Assembly: GCA_937867415.1 (NCBI GenBank)
Contig: CALMKO010000028.1
Span: 1 to 34,641, forward strand
From: an uncultured Verrucomicrobiota bacterium
Lineage (GTDB): Bacteria > Verrucomicrobiota > Verrucomicrobiia > Verrucomicrobiales > Akkermansiaceae
Direction of reading: 5' to 3'
DNA: 34,641 nucleotides
Shown: in pieces, positions 16,633 through 26,700 of the stretch
Layout of the letters: the number at the start of each line of letters is the position of its first letter
Numbering within the stretch: position 1 is the stretch's first letter
The notes under the pieces: model-generated
The model's database searches: none
Seen by the model: the letters and a program-made list of their open reading frames with translations, nothing else
What the model was told of the DNA's origin: nothing
Translations under genes and position numbers: made by a program

Positions 16633-19600
16633 ATGCGATCCTTCAGCAGCCTCTTATCATTCCTGCTCTCCACCTTGCTTCCCGCAAGCGCCGATCCCGA
16701 GGCCGTGTTCCGCAATCCTCCGGAATCTGCAAAACCCGGTGTCTGGTGGCATTGGATGGGCTCGAATGTCAGCAAGGAGGGCATCACTCGGGATTTGGAA
16801 GAGTTCAAGAAAGCTGGCATCAGCGGCGCGACGATTTTCGGCATGGCCGATGTCTGCACCCCCTGGGCGGGCCACATCGAGAACTCACCCAACGACGGCC
16901 TGTTAGCCTTCACGGATCCTTGGTGGAAACTCGTCCGCCACGCGGCGGCGGAGGGGCAGCGCTTGGGTGTCGATGTCGGCTTGCACAATTGCCCGGGCTA
17001 CACCAGCACCGGCGGCCCGTGGATCACGCCGGAGTTGTCGATGCAGGAAATTTTCCAATCTCAAACGATCGTCGATGGCGGCTCCACCTTCCGCGGCGTC
17101 TTGCCAAGACCCGCCGTGGATCCCCGGGGCAACATGCTTTTCCCGATGGTCAACAAACAGATCGGCGTGCTCGAGAAACCGATCATTGATGGCCGGAACA
17201 CCTACTGGCGGGATATCGCCGTGCTGGCGACCCCGGCGGAAGGGGTGATCGCCAAGGAACAAATCATCAACCTGACCGCTAAGATGGCCGCGGACGGAAG
17301 ACTCGAATGGACGCCCCCTGCCGGCAAATGGGTCATCTATCGGTTCGGCCACACGACCATGGGCGCGCTGACCCAGCCGAACCAGTGGGAGATCATGGGC
17401 TTGGAATGCGATAAGATGAGCGAAAAGGCCGTCGAATTCCACCTCAGCCATGTGATCGGAAAACTCAAGGAACACCTCGGACCACTGGTGGGAACCGGCT
17501 TGCAGCACATTTTGTTAGATAGTTATGAGGCAGGCACGCCATCGTGGACTCCGCGGATGCCCGAAGAGTTCTCCACCCGCCGTGGTTATGATATCACCGC
17601 ATTTTTACCGACATTCGCCGGGCGCGTGGTTGGCAATGATGGCGCGACCCACCAGTTCCGCGCGGACTTCGGCCGCACCATCGCGGATCTCTACCGCGAT
17701 GTGCTTTTCGTCACGATGGCAAGGATGCTGGAAAAGGAAAACCTGCGTTTCGTTTGCGAACCGTATGGAGGACCGTTCCAGACTGGCGAGGTTTCTCCAC
17801 ACGTCCACCGCGTGATGACCGAGTTCTGGTCCGGCGATGCGTATTCGCCCCATGGCATGGATGGCATCTTCAACGCAGCGGGCGGAAAACGTCACAACAT
17901 CCTGGAAGCGGAGGCCTTCACCGGGAGCCCCGGCCGGAGCCCATGGATCGAGACACCTGCCGCACTCAAGCAAGCCGGCGACGGCGCATTCTGTGCAGGC
18001 ATCAATCGCTTCATCCTGCACACCAATCCCCACCAGCCATGGAATGACAAGATCCGCCCGGGCATGACGATGGGTCAGTGGGGCACCCACTTCGGCCGCA
18101 CCCAGACGTGGTGGGAACCGGGCAAGGCATGGCTCGCGTATCTCGCTCGCTGCCAAGCGCTCTTGCAGTGGGGAAACCCCGCACCGGCTCCTGGTATCTC
18201 GGGAGTGAATGCCACCGGATTAAAAATCCAAGGCATCCATCGCAGCGATGGCCCATCCCATGTGTTTTTCATCGCCAACACCAGCCAAGGCACGGGCTCC
18301 GCCGTCTGCACCTTCCAAGTCGCAGGGATGACTCCGGAGTTATGGGATCCCGTCACCGCCACGATGCGCCCTCTAACCGATTTCCAGGTTTCCGAAACCA
18401 CCACCCGTCTCACGCTCGACTTTGCCCCCGCCCAAAGCTGCTTCGTGGTCTTTCGCAAGACAGGTGCAAAACCCGAACCCACCCGCCGAAATTCTCCAAC
18501 ACATCAGGAAGCCGCCGTCATCTCTGGCACATGGCAAGTAAGCTTCGATCCCGCTTGGGGCGGACCTGAGAAAGCAGTCGAGTTCACGAAGTTGGACGAC
18601 TGGACATCGCGCCCCGAGCCCGGCATCCGTTACTACAGCGGCACCGCCGTTTACCGGACCCTCTTCGATGTCCCGCAAACGGGAAAGGCGGCGTCATTTC
18701 TCGAACTCGGCACCGTTCACCATCTCGCACGGGTCCGCCTGAATGGGCAGGACCTCGGCGTCGTATGGTGCGCTCCATGGGGCGTGGATCTCCCCCCCGG
18801 CCTGCTGAAACCCAAAGGCAACCGCCTCGAAATCGCCGTCACCAATGTCTGGGCCAACCGTCTGATCGGCGACGAACAGGAAGCGCCGGATTGCGAATGG
18901 CAGCCCGGCCACATGGGCCACGGCGGCTACCTGAAGCGCTTCCCCGATTGGTTCGTAAATGGCCGGAACCGCCCTTCGTCCAAACGCTACACCTTCACCA
19001 CATGGAACTATTTCAACCGCGACTCGAAACCAGTTTCCTCCGGCTTGTTAGGTCCGGTGCGAGTGATGGCGGCGGACTGGAAACAGGAACAATCCGCACT
19101 CGCCGGGGTTCTTGTCGCCGAGTCGTTCGCCAATGCCTCCTCCGAGGATGCCTTCGAGGCGGACATCCCGCCGGCCGAGCGCCTGTTGACCATCGCCACG
19201 GTCTCCGAAACCGGCACGATGGAGGCAAGTGGCGGCAGCACCGATGCCGACGCCATCCGCAACGGCACCACGCGCAACGGCTCCAACTCCGCAGCCTCTG
19301 CCGACGATGGCAAAACCTTCCGCGCCTACGGCCAAGGGAATAGTCTCTTGTTCCGGCTCGATCTCTCCAAAAATCCCGGCGGCCTTCCACTCGAAGAAAT
19401 CCGCAGCTTCGCAGGTCATGCTGACAGCCGTGCCAGCCAAGCCTACAGCATTTGGATCACCAAGGCGGACAAACCAGACGATTGGATACGAATCGGCGAT
19501 GCCACCGTCACCGCCAGCAATGGGGCGACCCAACTCCGCGTCCCGGTCAAGGCCCAAGGAGTCTCCGCCGTTCGACTCGACTTCGCCAACAGCCCTGTAG

Positions 19601-19647
19601 GCTTCAATGTTTACCGCGAAATTTCGCTCATCCGGGGTACGCCATGA
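16633..19647 (+). CDS. GH106-type alpha-L-rhamnosidase with C-terminal discoidin-like domain
   Basis: A 1004-residue exported protein. The frame is open to a GTG at 16600 that would overlap GH97, but ATG 16633 gives a clean signal peptide (MRSFSSLLSFLLSTLLPASA) and is preferred. GH106-like motifs: GVWWHWMGSNVSKEGITRDL, KAGISGATIFG, LLDSYEAGTPSWTP (E299) and FVCEPYGGPF (E376). A beta-sandwich follows with ARVRLNGQDLGVVWCAPW, typical of the accessory domain in this family. About residues 835-1004 form an extra galactose-binding/discoidin-like domain (TGTMEASGG, GFNVYREISLI) that standard GH106 proteins lack. GH106 enzymes remove terminal alpha-L-rhamnose, including from pectic rhamnogalacturonans (family knowledge). 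Which glutamates act as acid and base is not settled by inspection. Confidence 0.82.
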   Translation: MRSFSSLLSFLLSTLLPASADPEAVFRNPPESAKPGVWWHWMGSNVSKEGITRDLEEFKKAGISGATIFGMADVCTPWAGHIENSPNDGLLAFTDPWWKLVRHAAAEGQRLGVDVGLHNCPGYTSTGGPWITPELSMQEIFQSQTIVDGGSTFRGVLPRPAVDPRGNMLFPMVNKQIGVLEKPIIDGRNTYWRDIAVLATPAEGVIAKEQIINLTAKMAADGRLEWTPPAGKWVIYRFGHTTMGALTQPNQWEIMGLECDKMSEKAVEFHLSHVIGKLKEHLGPLVGTGLQHILLDSYEAGTPSWTPRMPEEFSTRRGYDITAFLPTFAGRVVGNDGATHQFRADFGRTIADLYRDVLFVTMARMLEKENLRFVCEPYGGPFQTGEVSPHVHRVMTEFWSGDAYSPHGMDGIFNAAGGKRHNILEAEAFTGSPGRSPWIETPAALKQAGDGAFCAGINRFILHTNPHQPWNDKIRPGMTMGQWGTHFGRTQTWWEPGKAWLAYLARCQALLQWGNPAPAPGISGVNATGLKIQGIHRSDGPSHVFFIANTSQGTGSAVCTFQVAGMTPELWDPVTATMRPLTDFQVSETTTRLTLDFAPAQSCFVVFRKTGAKPEPTRRNSPTHQEAAVISGTWQVSFDPAWGGPEKAVEFTKLDDWTSRPEPGIRYYSGTAVYRTLFDVPQTGKAASFLELGTVHHLARVRLNGQDLGVVWCAPWGVDLPPGLLKPKGNRLEIAVTNVWANRLIGDEQEAPDCEWQPGHMGHGGYLKRFPDWFVNGRNRPSSKRYTFTTWNYFNRDSKPVSSGLLGPVRVMAADWKQEQSALAGVLVAESFANASSEDAFEADIPPAERLLTIATVSETGTMEASGGSTDADAIRNGTTRNGSNSAASADDGKTFRAYGQGNSLLFRLDLSKNPGGLPLEEIRSFAGHADSRASQAYSIWITKADKPDDWIRIGDATVTASNGATQLRVPVKAQGVSAVRLDFANSPVGFNVYREISLIRGTP

Positions 19648-19660
19648 CTCCAACATTTTT

Positions 19661-20626
19661 GTGAAAACCGCACTCATCCCTTCGATCACCGCCGCCCTCT
19701 GTGCGTTGCCACTGGCCTCCGCACAACTGGCTCTCAAGGAAGTCCCGCAGCAATCGCTCGCCCTGGAAAAGGACGGCAAACTCGTCTGGCAGTTCAACTT
19801 CGGCAAAGAAGATCCCAAGCCATTCTTCCACCCGCTCCGCACCTTGGATGGACATGATCTCACCTGGCTGCGGCCCGACGATCACCCATGGCATCTCGGG
19901 CTTTGGTTTTCCTGGAAATATATCAATGGCAAAAACTACTGGGAGAGCGACCGGACGACGGGAAAATCCGAGGGCGTCACCGAAGTCACCCATTCCAAGG
20001 TCACGAAGAACGCCGATTCATCCGCCGAAGTGAAACTGCGGATCTCCTATCACCTTCCGGATGCGCCGGAAGTCCTCGGTGAACTGCGCACCCTCCACAT
20101 CTCGCCGCCCGACGCCAGCGGTGCCTATCGCATCGATTTCAATCACACCTTCACCGCCGCCAGCGAGAAAGTCGTGCTCGACCGCACGCCCCCACAATCC
20201 GCCGGCGGCCCGGCCTGGGGTGGATACGCCGGTCTCGCATTCCGTTCCGCCGCCACCATGACCGACCGCGTGGCGCTGGACTCCAACGGCTTCACCCACA
20301 GCGGCCCGATCATGGGCTCCGGCAAAACCGCCAACTGGATGGACCTCAGCGGCACCGTGGACGAGACCACCAAGACCACGGCTGGCGTGACAATCTTCGA
20401 GCATCCCGCAAGCTTCCGCCACCCTACCCCGTGGTATCTTTATTTCGACGGGAAATTCGGCGCGATCAAATCCGGCCCGATTTACGCCGAACCCATCACC
20501 CTTGAGGCCGGAAAATCCTTCCAATTGGCATACCGCGTCTTTATCCACCCCGGCATCGGCGGGGCCACCGCGCTCAACGCCGAATACCAGCGCTATGGCG
20601 GGACTGCCAAACCTCGCTCCAAATAG
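19661..20626 (+). CDS. DUF6807 (PmoA-like) family secreted protein
   Basis: A 321-residue protein starting at GTG 19661, chosen because it gives a signal peptide (MKTALIPSITAALCALPLAS) and lies 13 bp after the previous stop; the frame is open further upstream to 19607. Family marks: FHPLRTLDGHDLTWLRPDDHP, then HLGLWFSWKYINGKNYWE, and later FEHPASFRHPTPWYLY. Databases often call this family 'methane oxygenase PmoA', but nothing here relates to particulate methane monooxygenase: there are no membrane helices and the neighbours are glycosidases. The His/Asp-rich DDHPWH segment could be a metal or catalytic site. Position between two rhamnosidases suggests a carbohydrate role, perhaps a hydrolase or lyase for an unusual sugar; this is inference and the function is unknown. 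Confidence 0.8.
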   Translation: MKTALIPSITAALCALPLASAQLALKEVPQQSLALEKDGKLVWQFNFGKEDPKPFFHPLRTLDGHDLTWLRPDDHPWHLGLWFSWKYINGKNYWESDRTTGKSEGVTEVTHSKVTKNADSSAEVKLRISYHLPDAPEVLGELRTLHISPPDASGAYRIDFNHTFTAASEKVVLDRTPPQSAGGPAWGGYAGLAFRSAATMTDRVALDSNGFTHSGPIMGSGKTANWMDLSGTVDETTKTTAGVTIFEHPASFRHPTPWYLYFDGKFGAIKSGPIYAEPITLEAGKSFQLAYRVFIHPGIGGATALNAEYQRYGGTAKPRSK

Positions 20627-20672
20627 TCACACATCCCGCTGATTGGCGGAAATCAAAACCATCACTCTGATC

Positions 20673-23480
20673 ATGATTCTAACTTCCCGATTGACCCGCA
20701 AGATCAAGCATCTCCTCGGCTGCCTCACCATGGCTTGCGCCATCACCGGAGCCGCGCCAACAGCCCGTGCCGAAAGCCCGTCCACCGAACCATGGCAGGC
20801 CCGCTGGCTGCTTCCTCCGGCCACGCCGGAAGTCTCGCTCGATGGCGCATCGTGGATCTGGGCGGACGAACCGGGCGTGAACCCGACCACCAACGCGCCC
20901 GCCGGGAAACGCAGCTTCCACGCCACACTCGACCTCCCGCCGGAAGCCACCATCACCCGCGCCACCGGAAAGATCGCCGCAGACAACCGCTTCAGCCTCA
21001 CCATCAACGGGACCGCCGCAGGAAGCGGTGACTCATGGCAGCACCCGGCCAACGTCGAGATCTCAAAACTCCTGCGCCCTGGCCGCAACGCGATTGTCAT
21101 CCACGCGGAAAACGACCCTGCGCAAGGCGCCATCAACGCCGCCGGACTGATCGCCCGCTTCCAAGTGCTGCTCAAGGACCATCCACCCGTCATCCTCGAG
21201 ACCAATGCCGCATGGACAGGTGGAACGGACGCGCACGCCGCCTCGGGCCTGCCACCGGTCAAGGTGATCGGACCGCGCGGCACCGCCCCATGGACCGCCG
21301 TGGCACCGAACGCATCCGGCCCTTCCCAGAACCTCTGGACCTGCTGGAGAAAATCCTTCGAACTCGCCGAGATCCCCACCAGCGCACCCACCCGCATCGC
21401 CGTGGATTCCAAATACTGGCTGTGGGTAAATGGCCGACTGATCATCCGCGAAGGCGCGGTAAAACGCGGCCCGAACCCGGAAGACACCTACTATGACTGG
21501 ATCGATCTCGCTCCGCATCTAACAAAAGGCAAAAACCAGATCGCCGTGCTCGCCTGGTTCTTCGGAAAAGAGGGATTCTCCCACAAAAACAGCGGCAAGC
21601 CCGGCTTCTTGTTCGAGATGCAGGCAGGCGCAACCCACATCCTCTCCGACACTTCCTGGAAGACCCTCCGCCATCCGGCATTCGGGCAAGCATCCAACAC
21701 CCCCAACTTCCGCCTCGCGGAAAGCTCCGTCCGCTTCGATGCCCGCGAGGACATTTCCACCTGGGTCCGACCCGGCTTCGATGACTCCGCCTGGAGCGCG
21801 CCCGCCGATGCCGGCGCGCCACCCGCCGCGCCGTGGAACCGCCTGTGGCGGCGCAGCATCCCGCAGTGGAAAGACTTCGGCCTCAAGAGTTATACCAATG
21901 CCACCGAGTTGCCGAAATCCGGTGGTCGCACCGCAATCACGGCCCGCCTCCCCTACAACGCGCAAATCACACCCTGGCTCAAAGTCTCCGCACCTGCCGG
22001 ACTGATGATCCGCATCCGCACCGACAACCCAGCCAATGAAATCTTCGCGGAATACATCACCCGCGAGGGCGAGCAGGAATTCGAAACTCCCGCATGGATG
22101 AGCGGTCACGCCGTCATTTATGAAATCCCCGAAAACGTCCGCATCCTCGGCCTGCAATATCGGGAAAGCGGGTTCGACACGGAACTCACCGGCAGCTTCC
22201 AATCCGACAACGAGTTCCTCAACAAGCTATGGGAAAAATGCGAACGCACGCTTTATATCAACATGCGCGACACCTTCTTCGACTGCCCGGACCGCGAGCG
22301 CGCCGCCTGGTGGGGTGACATCGTGATCCAACTCGCCCAGGTCTTCCACACCTATGATACCCAAAGCCATTCGCTCATTCGCAAGTGCATGTATAATCTC
22401 GCCAACTGGCAGCGCCCGAGCAAAACCTTCTTCTCTCCCATCCCCGCCGGTAATTGGGACAAGGAACTTCCCCAGCAAATGCTCGCAAGCATCGGCCAGT
22501 ATGGCTTCTGGACCTACTATCTCTATACCGGCGACAAAAAAGCCATCACGGATCTCTATCCAAATGTCGTGGCCTATCTATCCATTTGGCAGACCGATGC
22601 GGACGGACTCATCGTCCATCGCTCCGGAGAAAACGGCTGGGACTGGGCGGACTGGGGCGATCATGTGGACATCCGCATGCTCGACCAGGCCTGGTTCTGC
22701 CTCGCCCTCGAAGGTGCCGCCCGCATGGCCGATGAGTTGGGAAAACCCGACGAAGCAGCTGGCTTCCGCAAACAACGTGAAGCCCTCATCACCGCCGCCA
22801 ATACCAAGTTCTGGAATGGCAGCGCCTACCACGATCCCGCCTACAAGGGACCCACCGATGACCGCGCCCAAGGTATGGCTGTGGTCTCCGGCATCGCGGA
22901 CCGCAACAAATTCCCCGCCATCAAGACCGTGCTCGCCAATACCAACCACGCCAGCCCTTACATCGAAAAGTATATCTTGGAATCGCTCTATCTGATGGGA
23001 GAACCCGAAGCCGCGTTCGAACGCCTCCAAAGACGCTACAAGGAAATGGTCGAAAGCGAAACCAGCACACTCTGGGAATTGTTCACCCGGGATGGCACGC
23101 TCAACCACGCCTGGACCGGCGGCCCGCTTACGCTTATGCATCAATACATGGCCGGCATCACCCCGACATCGCCCGCATTCGCCACCTATCAAGTCAAACC
23201 CCAACCCGGCGACTTGCAACGGGTCAATATTTCCATCCCCACGGTGAAGGGCGATCTCAAAGCAGCCATCCTGCGGAAAGCCGGCCGCTTCAACTTCAAG
23301 CTGATCGCACCGGCAGGCACCCAAGGCACGATCCACCTGCCCGTCAAAGGACCCATCACCCTCAATGGCAAACCCGCATCCACCGTCGCAGGGGCCACCC
23401 ACCGAGGATCCATCGCAGGTCACGAGGTTTATGAAGTCGGCCCAGGCGAATGGACTTTCTCCGCTGCGGAGACCCCATAG
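20673..23480 (+). CDS. GH78 alpha-L-rhamnosidase
   Basis: A 935-residue exported enzyme. A TTG at 20643 is in frame, but ATG 20673 gives MILTSRLTRKIKHLLGCLTM plus AITGAAPTARA as a signal peptide and is preferred. N-terminal beta-sandwiches (about 30-430) include YWLWVNGRLIIREGAVKRGP. The (alpha/alpha)6 barrel has RDTFFDCPDRERAAWWGD (E542), GENGWDWADWGDH and STLWELF (E802), followed by NHAWTGGPLTLMHQYMAGI and YQVKPQPG, the standard GH78 ending. E542 and E802 are the best candidates for acid and base by family analogy. GH78 inverts and releases alpha-L-rhamnose. It is the last closely packed gene of the row; a 306-bp gap holding a decayed domain follows in the same frame. Confidence 0.9.
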   Translation: MILTSRLTRKIKHLLGCLTMACAITGAAPTARAESPSTEPWQARWLLPPATPEVSLDGASWIWADEPGVNPTTNAPAGKRSFHATLDLPPEATITRATGKIAADNRFSLTINGTAAGSGDSWQHPANVEISKLLRPGRNAIVIHAENDPAQGAINAAGLIARFQVLLKDHPPVILETNAAWTGGTDAHAASGLPPVKVIGPRGTAPWTAVAPNASGPSQNLWTCWRKSFELAEIPTSAPTRIAVDSKYWLWVNGRLIIREGAVKRGPNPEDTYYDWIDLAPHLTKGKNQIAVLAWFFGKEGFSHKNSGKPGFLFEMQAGATHILSDTSWKTLRHPAFGQASNTPNFRLAESSVRFDAREDISTWVRPGFDDSAWSAPADAGAPPAAPWNRLWRRSIPQWKDFGLKSYTNATELPKSGGRTAITARLPYNAQITPWLKVSAPAGLMIRIRTDNPANEIFAEYITREGEQEFETPAWMSGHAVIYEIPENVRILGLQYRESGFDTELTGSFQSDNEFLNKLWEKCERTLYINMRDTFFDCPDRERAAWWGDIVIQLAQVFHTYDTQSHSLIRKCMYNLANWQRPSKTFFSPIPAGNWDKELPQQMLASIGQYGFWTYYLYTGDKKAITDLYPNVVAYLSIWQTDADGLIVHRSGENGWDWADWGDHVDIRMLDQAWFCLALEGAARMADELGKPDEAAGFRKQREALITAANTKFWNGSAYHDPAYKGPTDDRAQGMAVVSGIADRNKFPAIKTVLANTNHASPYIEKYILESLYLMGEPEAAFERLQRRYKEMVESETSTLWELFTRDGTLNHAWTGGPLTLMHQYMAGITPTSPAFATYQVKPQPGDLQRVNISIPTVKGDLKAAILRKAGRFNFKLIAPAGTQGTIHLPVKGPITLNGKPASTVAGATHRGSIAGHEVYEVGPGEWTFSAAETP

Positions 23481-23519
23481 GCCTGGTGGAATATTTTCTC
23501 ATCACATGCCCCTCCCCGC

Positions 23520-23777
23520 TCAGCCAATCCTGACGGCTGGGCAGGTCACCTCCTCGCATTCGCCGCCGGCCAGAATCCGAATGCTACCACAGGCACCGTA
23601 ACCACACCTGAAACAACCAGCACCGGGCTCGAATTCATCTCCATCCGCGGCAAGGCGGCCGTGCAGGATAAGTTTGCATTTGAACCCCAATTCAGCGACT
23701 CTCTCACCCCGACATGGTTCTCTGCTGGACTCGGTGAAGTAATCGCCGATGATGGTAATCTCCAAGCCATATTCCCC
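23520..23777 (+). pseudogene. Decayed C-terminal domain remnant
   Basis: Within the 306-bp gap after GH78, the frame shared by GH78 and the downstream lyase stays open and reads ANPDGWAGHLLAFAAGQNPN ... FISIRGKAAVQDKFAFEP ... FSAGLGEVIADDGNLQ. This matches the layout of the C-terminal domain ending the lyase (ADPDGDGLANLLEFALFLNP ... MEYTYTRARS ... VERSDSL): an acidic loop, an LLxFAxGxNPN helix, a strand, then DDGxLQ. The calcium-like loop is damaged (DGW instead of DGD) and the final FxRLxV strand is missing. No start codon or signal peptide precedes it. I read it as the leftover end of a lost gene. Confidence 0.6.
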
Positions 23778-23786
23778 CATAAACCC

Positions 23787-26700
23787 ATGCTTTCCTCGAT
23801 CCAGAAAATAGCTCTTCTGGCGTGCCTCGCCCTGAGTTCATCCCTACTTCCCGCAAACGCACAGCGGCAGGTGGAAACCCTCGGTCGCGGCTTGATCGCC
23901 TTGCGCTCATCCAGCACCCAGGTCCATGTGAGTTGGCGGCTTCTGGGCCATGAACCCGCCGATCGCGCCTTCAACTTGTATCGCTCCACGAACGGCGGCG
24001 CACCCGTCAAGTTGAATGCCTCGCCGATCGTTCAGACCACCGATTTCCTGGACAGCTCCGGCTCCACTCTGCTCGCCAGCGCGAATTCCTATTTCGTCAG
24101 ACCCATCATCAACGCGGTGGAGGGAAGCGCCAGCACCGGATTCACCCTGCCGGCCAACGCACCGGTCCGCCAATACCTCACCATCCCGAAAGTGCCGGTC
24201 GGCGCCAACCAATACGGGCTCAGCCAAACCTATCCCGCCGATGTCGATGGCGATGGTGAGTTCGAACTGATCTGCCGGCTCGATTTCCTCGGCAGCGGCA
24301 CCGCGCCTCTCGGGCGTTTTGCTTTCGATTGTTACAAACTCGATGGCACCCATCTCTGGCGGGTCCTGAGCGGGCCCAATCTCCTCGCCAGCAACGACGG
24401 CGATGGTTACCTCAACGCGGCGGACTACGACGGCGACGGCAAGGCGGAAGTCGCCATCCGCACCACCGCCGGCACCGTATTCCCGAACGGCGTCACCATC
24501 ACCGACACCAGCAGCCAGGAGTTTCTCTCCATCGTCAACGGCATGACCGGCGTGGAAATGGCGCGCATCCCCTTCAAGCCGGCGCTCGGCCCGGATTATT
24601 TTACCTATTGGGGGGCAAACATGCGGCCTTTCTATATGTATATGGCCACCGCTTTTCTCGATGGCGTCCACCCGAGTCTCATCACCTGCCGTGGCATCGG
24701 CGGCAACCGCCTGCACGTCCATGCCTGGGATTTCAAAAACGGTGCCATCACCGAGCGCTGGAGCTGGATTGCAAACTCCACGGAATACATGGCCACCGGC
24801 CACAACATGCTCGTTTATGATCTCGATAACGATCAGAAGGACGAGATCGTCTTCATCGGCGGTGCCCTCGACGACAACGGCCAATTCCTCTACTCCACCG
24901 GACTCGGCCACGGGGATCACATTCGCTTCGCCGATCTCGATCCGGACCGCCCGGGCTTCGAGTGTTACGCCATCCAGCAGGACGCGGCTCTCGGCGCTCT
25001 CATCTATGACGGATCCACCGGCCGGGCGATCCGCAAGTGGTATCTCGATACTCCAGGCGACCCCAGCCGCGGCGATGCCGGTGACGTGGACCCCAATTTC
25101 CGCGGCGCGGAGGTGTGGTCGATCATGCCGAACATCTGGAGCGCCAAGGGCGAGCTGATCGGAGACAAATCGATCTTCCCCGCACGCGGCATCTGGTGGG
25201 ACCGCGATTTGCAACGGGAAATCTTCAGCGGCGCGGGCAGCGGGCAGATGGCGCCCGTGATCAACAAGATCAACGCCGATCACAATGAAACCCGGCTTTA
25301 CTCCATCTACAACGAAGGCGTGACCCAAGGTTTCGGCGGTTTCCCACCCTTCTCCGGCGATCTGTTAGGCGACTGGCGCGAGGAGGTCGTGCTGGATTCC
25401 AGCGACCGCACGCAGATCCGCGTTTACGCCACCAGGATCCCTGCGGAAAACCGTTTCTACACTCTCATGCACAACCCGGCCTATCGTGTGGGGGCCACCT
25501 GCAAGGGACGCACCGGCGCCATGTCGCCCGACTACTATCTCGGCACCGGCATGGAAGCGGTCCCGCCACCACCGATCGTCGATTCCGATCTCGTTTGGAA
25601 AGGCGGACTTGCCTCGAATGCCTGGGACGTCAACAGCACCTCGAATTGGAAAAAGAACACCGCAACCTTGAGATACCTCCAAGGCCAGAGCGTGTTGTTC
25701 GACCTCACGGGAAACACCGCCGCCCCCGTCCAGTTGGGCAACACGCTCACGCCTTCTGCAGTGACCGTGCATTCGCCGCTTCCCTATACCTTCAGCGGCG
25801 CGGGCGTGCTCTCCGGCACCATGCCACTGGTCAAGGCGGGCGCTGGTAGCCTGACCGTAAATGGCAGCCATCCCTTCTCCGGCCCGACCACCGTCTGGGA
25901 CGGCGCGTTGCTCGTGAATGGCAAACTCACCCAAAGCCCGGTGACCGTGCGCGGTGGCACCTGGGGCGGCGCACTCGCCGGTGGCCACACTGGCGGTCGC
26001 ATCGGCGGATCCGGCGAGTTCGGCAACGGCGTCACCCTGGAATACGGCGCAGCCATCACCCCCGGCAATGGCATGGGCGCGGCGGGAACCCTTACGATCC
26101 AAGGCACGCTCACCCAGCGCGATGGCGCGGTGAACGCCTTCGATCTATCAAACGATCCCTCCGGCACCACCCAAGCGAACGACCGGATTCAGATCACGGG
26201 AAATCTCAACCTGTCCGGCAGCAGCACGATTTTCATCAAGCGCCTGAACGCCTCGCTCGCCCCCGGCACCTACACCCTCATCACCTACAGCGGTTCGCTG
26301 ACCGGCAGCCTAGCAAATCTCAAGCTCGCCGGCCTACCCGGAGTGCCCGCCACCCTCGCCAATCCGCCCGGGGCCATCACTCTCGTCGTGCCCAACCTCC
26401 GCGCCGCTTCCAGCCTCACTTGGACCGGCAGCGCAAACAGCGATTGGGACCTCGCCCAATCGAACAACTGGCTGCGCGCCGGAAATCCCGATACCTTCGT
26501 CCCGGGCGACGCCGTCACCTTCAACGACAGCGGCGCGGCCAGCCCTTCCGTCAATCTGAGCACCTTCCTCAACCCGGCATCCATCACCGTCAACAGCACC
26601 TCAAACTACACCCTCGGCGGACCGGGCCGCATCATCGGCAGCGGCAACCTCACCAAAAGCGGCAGCGGCACCCTCACCATCCTCACCGCCAACGAGTTCA

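Noticed and set aside
19661-20626. Methane monooxygenase subunit, from the PmoA family name
   Set aside because: True PmoA is an integral membrane copper protein; this one is soluble and secreted, and sits among glycosidases.
23907-25328. Long minus-strand open frame (473 residues) opposite the lyase gene
   Set aside because: It lies wholly antisense to the PL11 domain, has composition typical of reverse-frame reading in GC-rich DNA, and shows no family motif.
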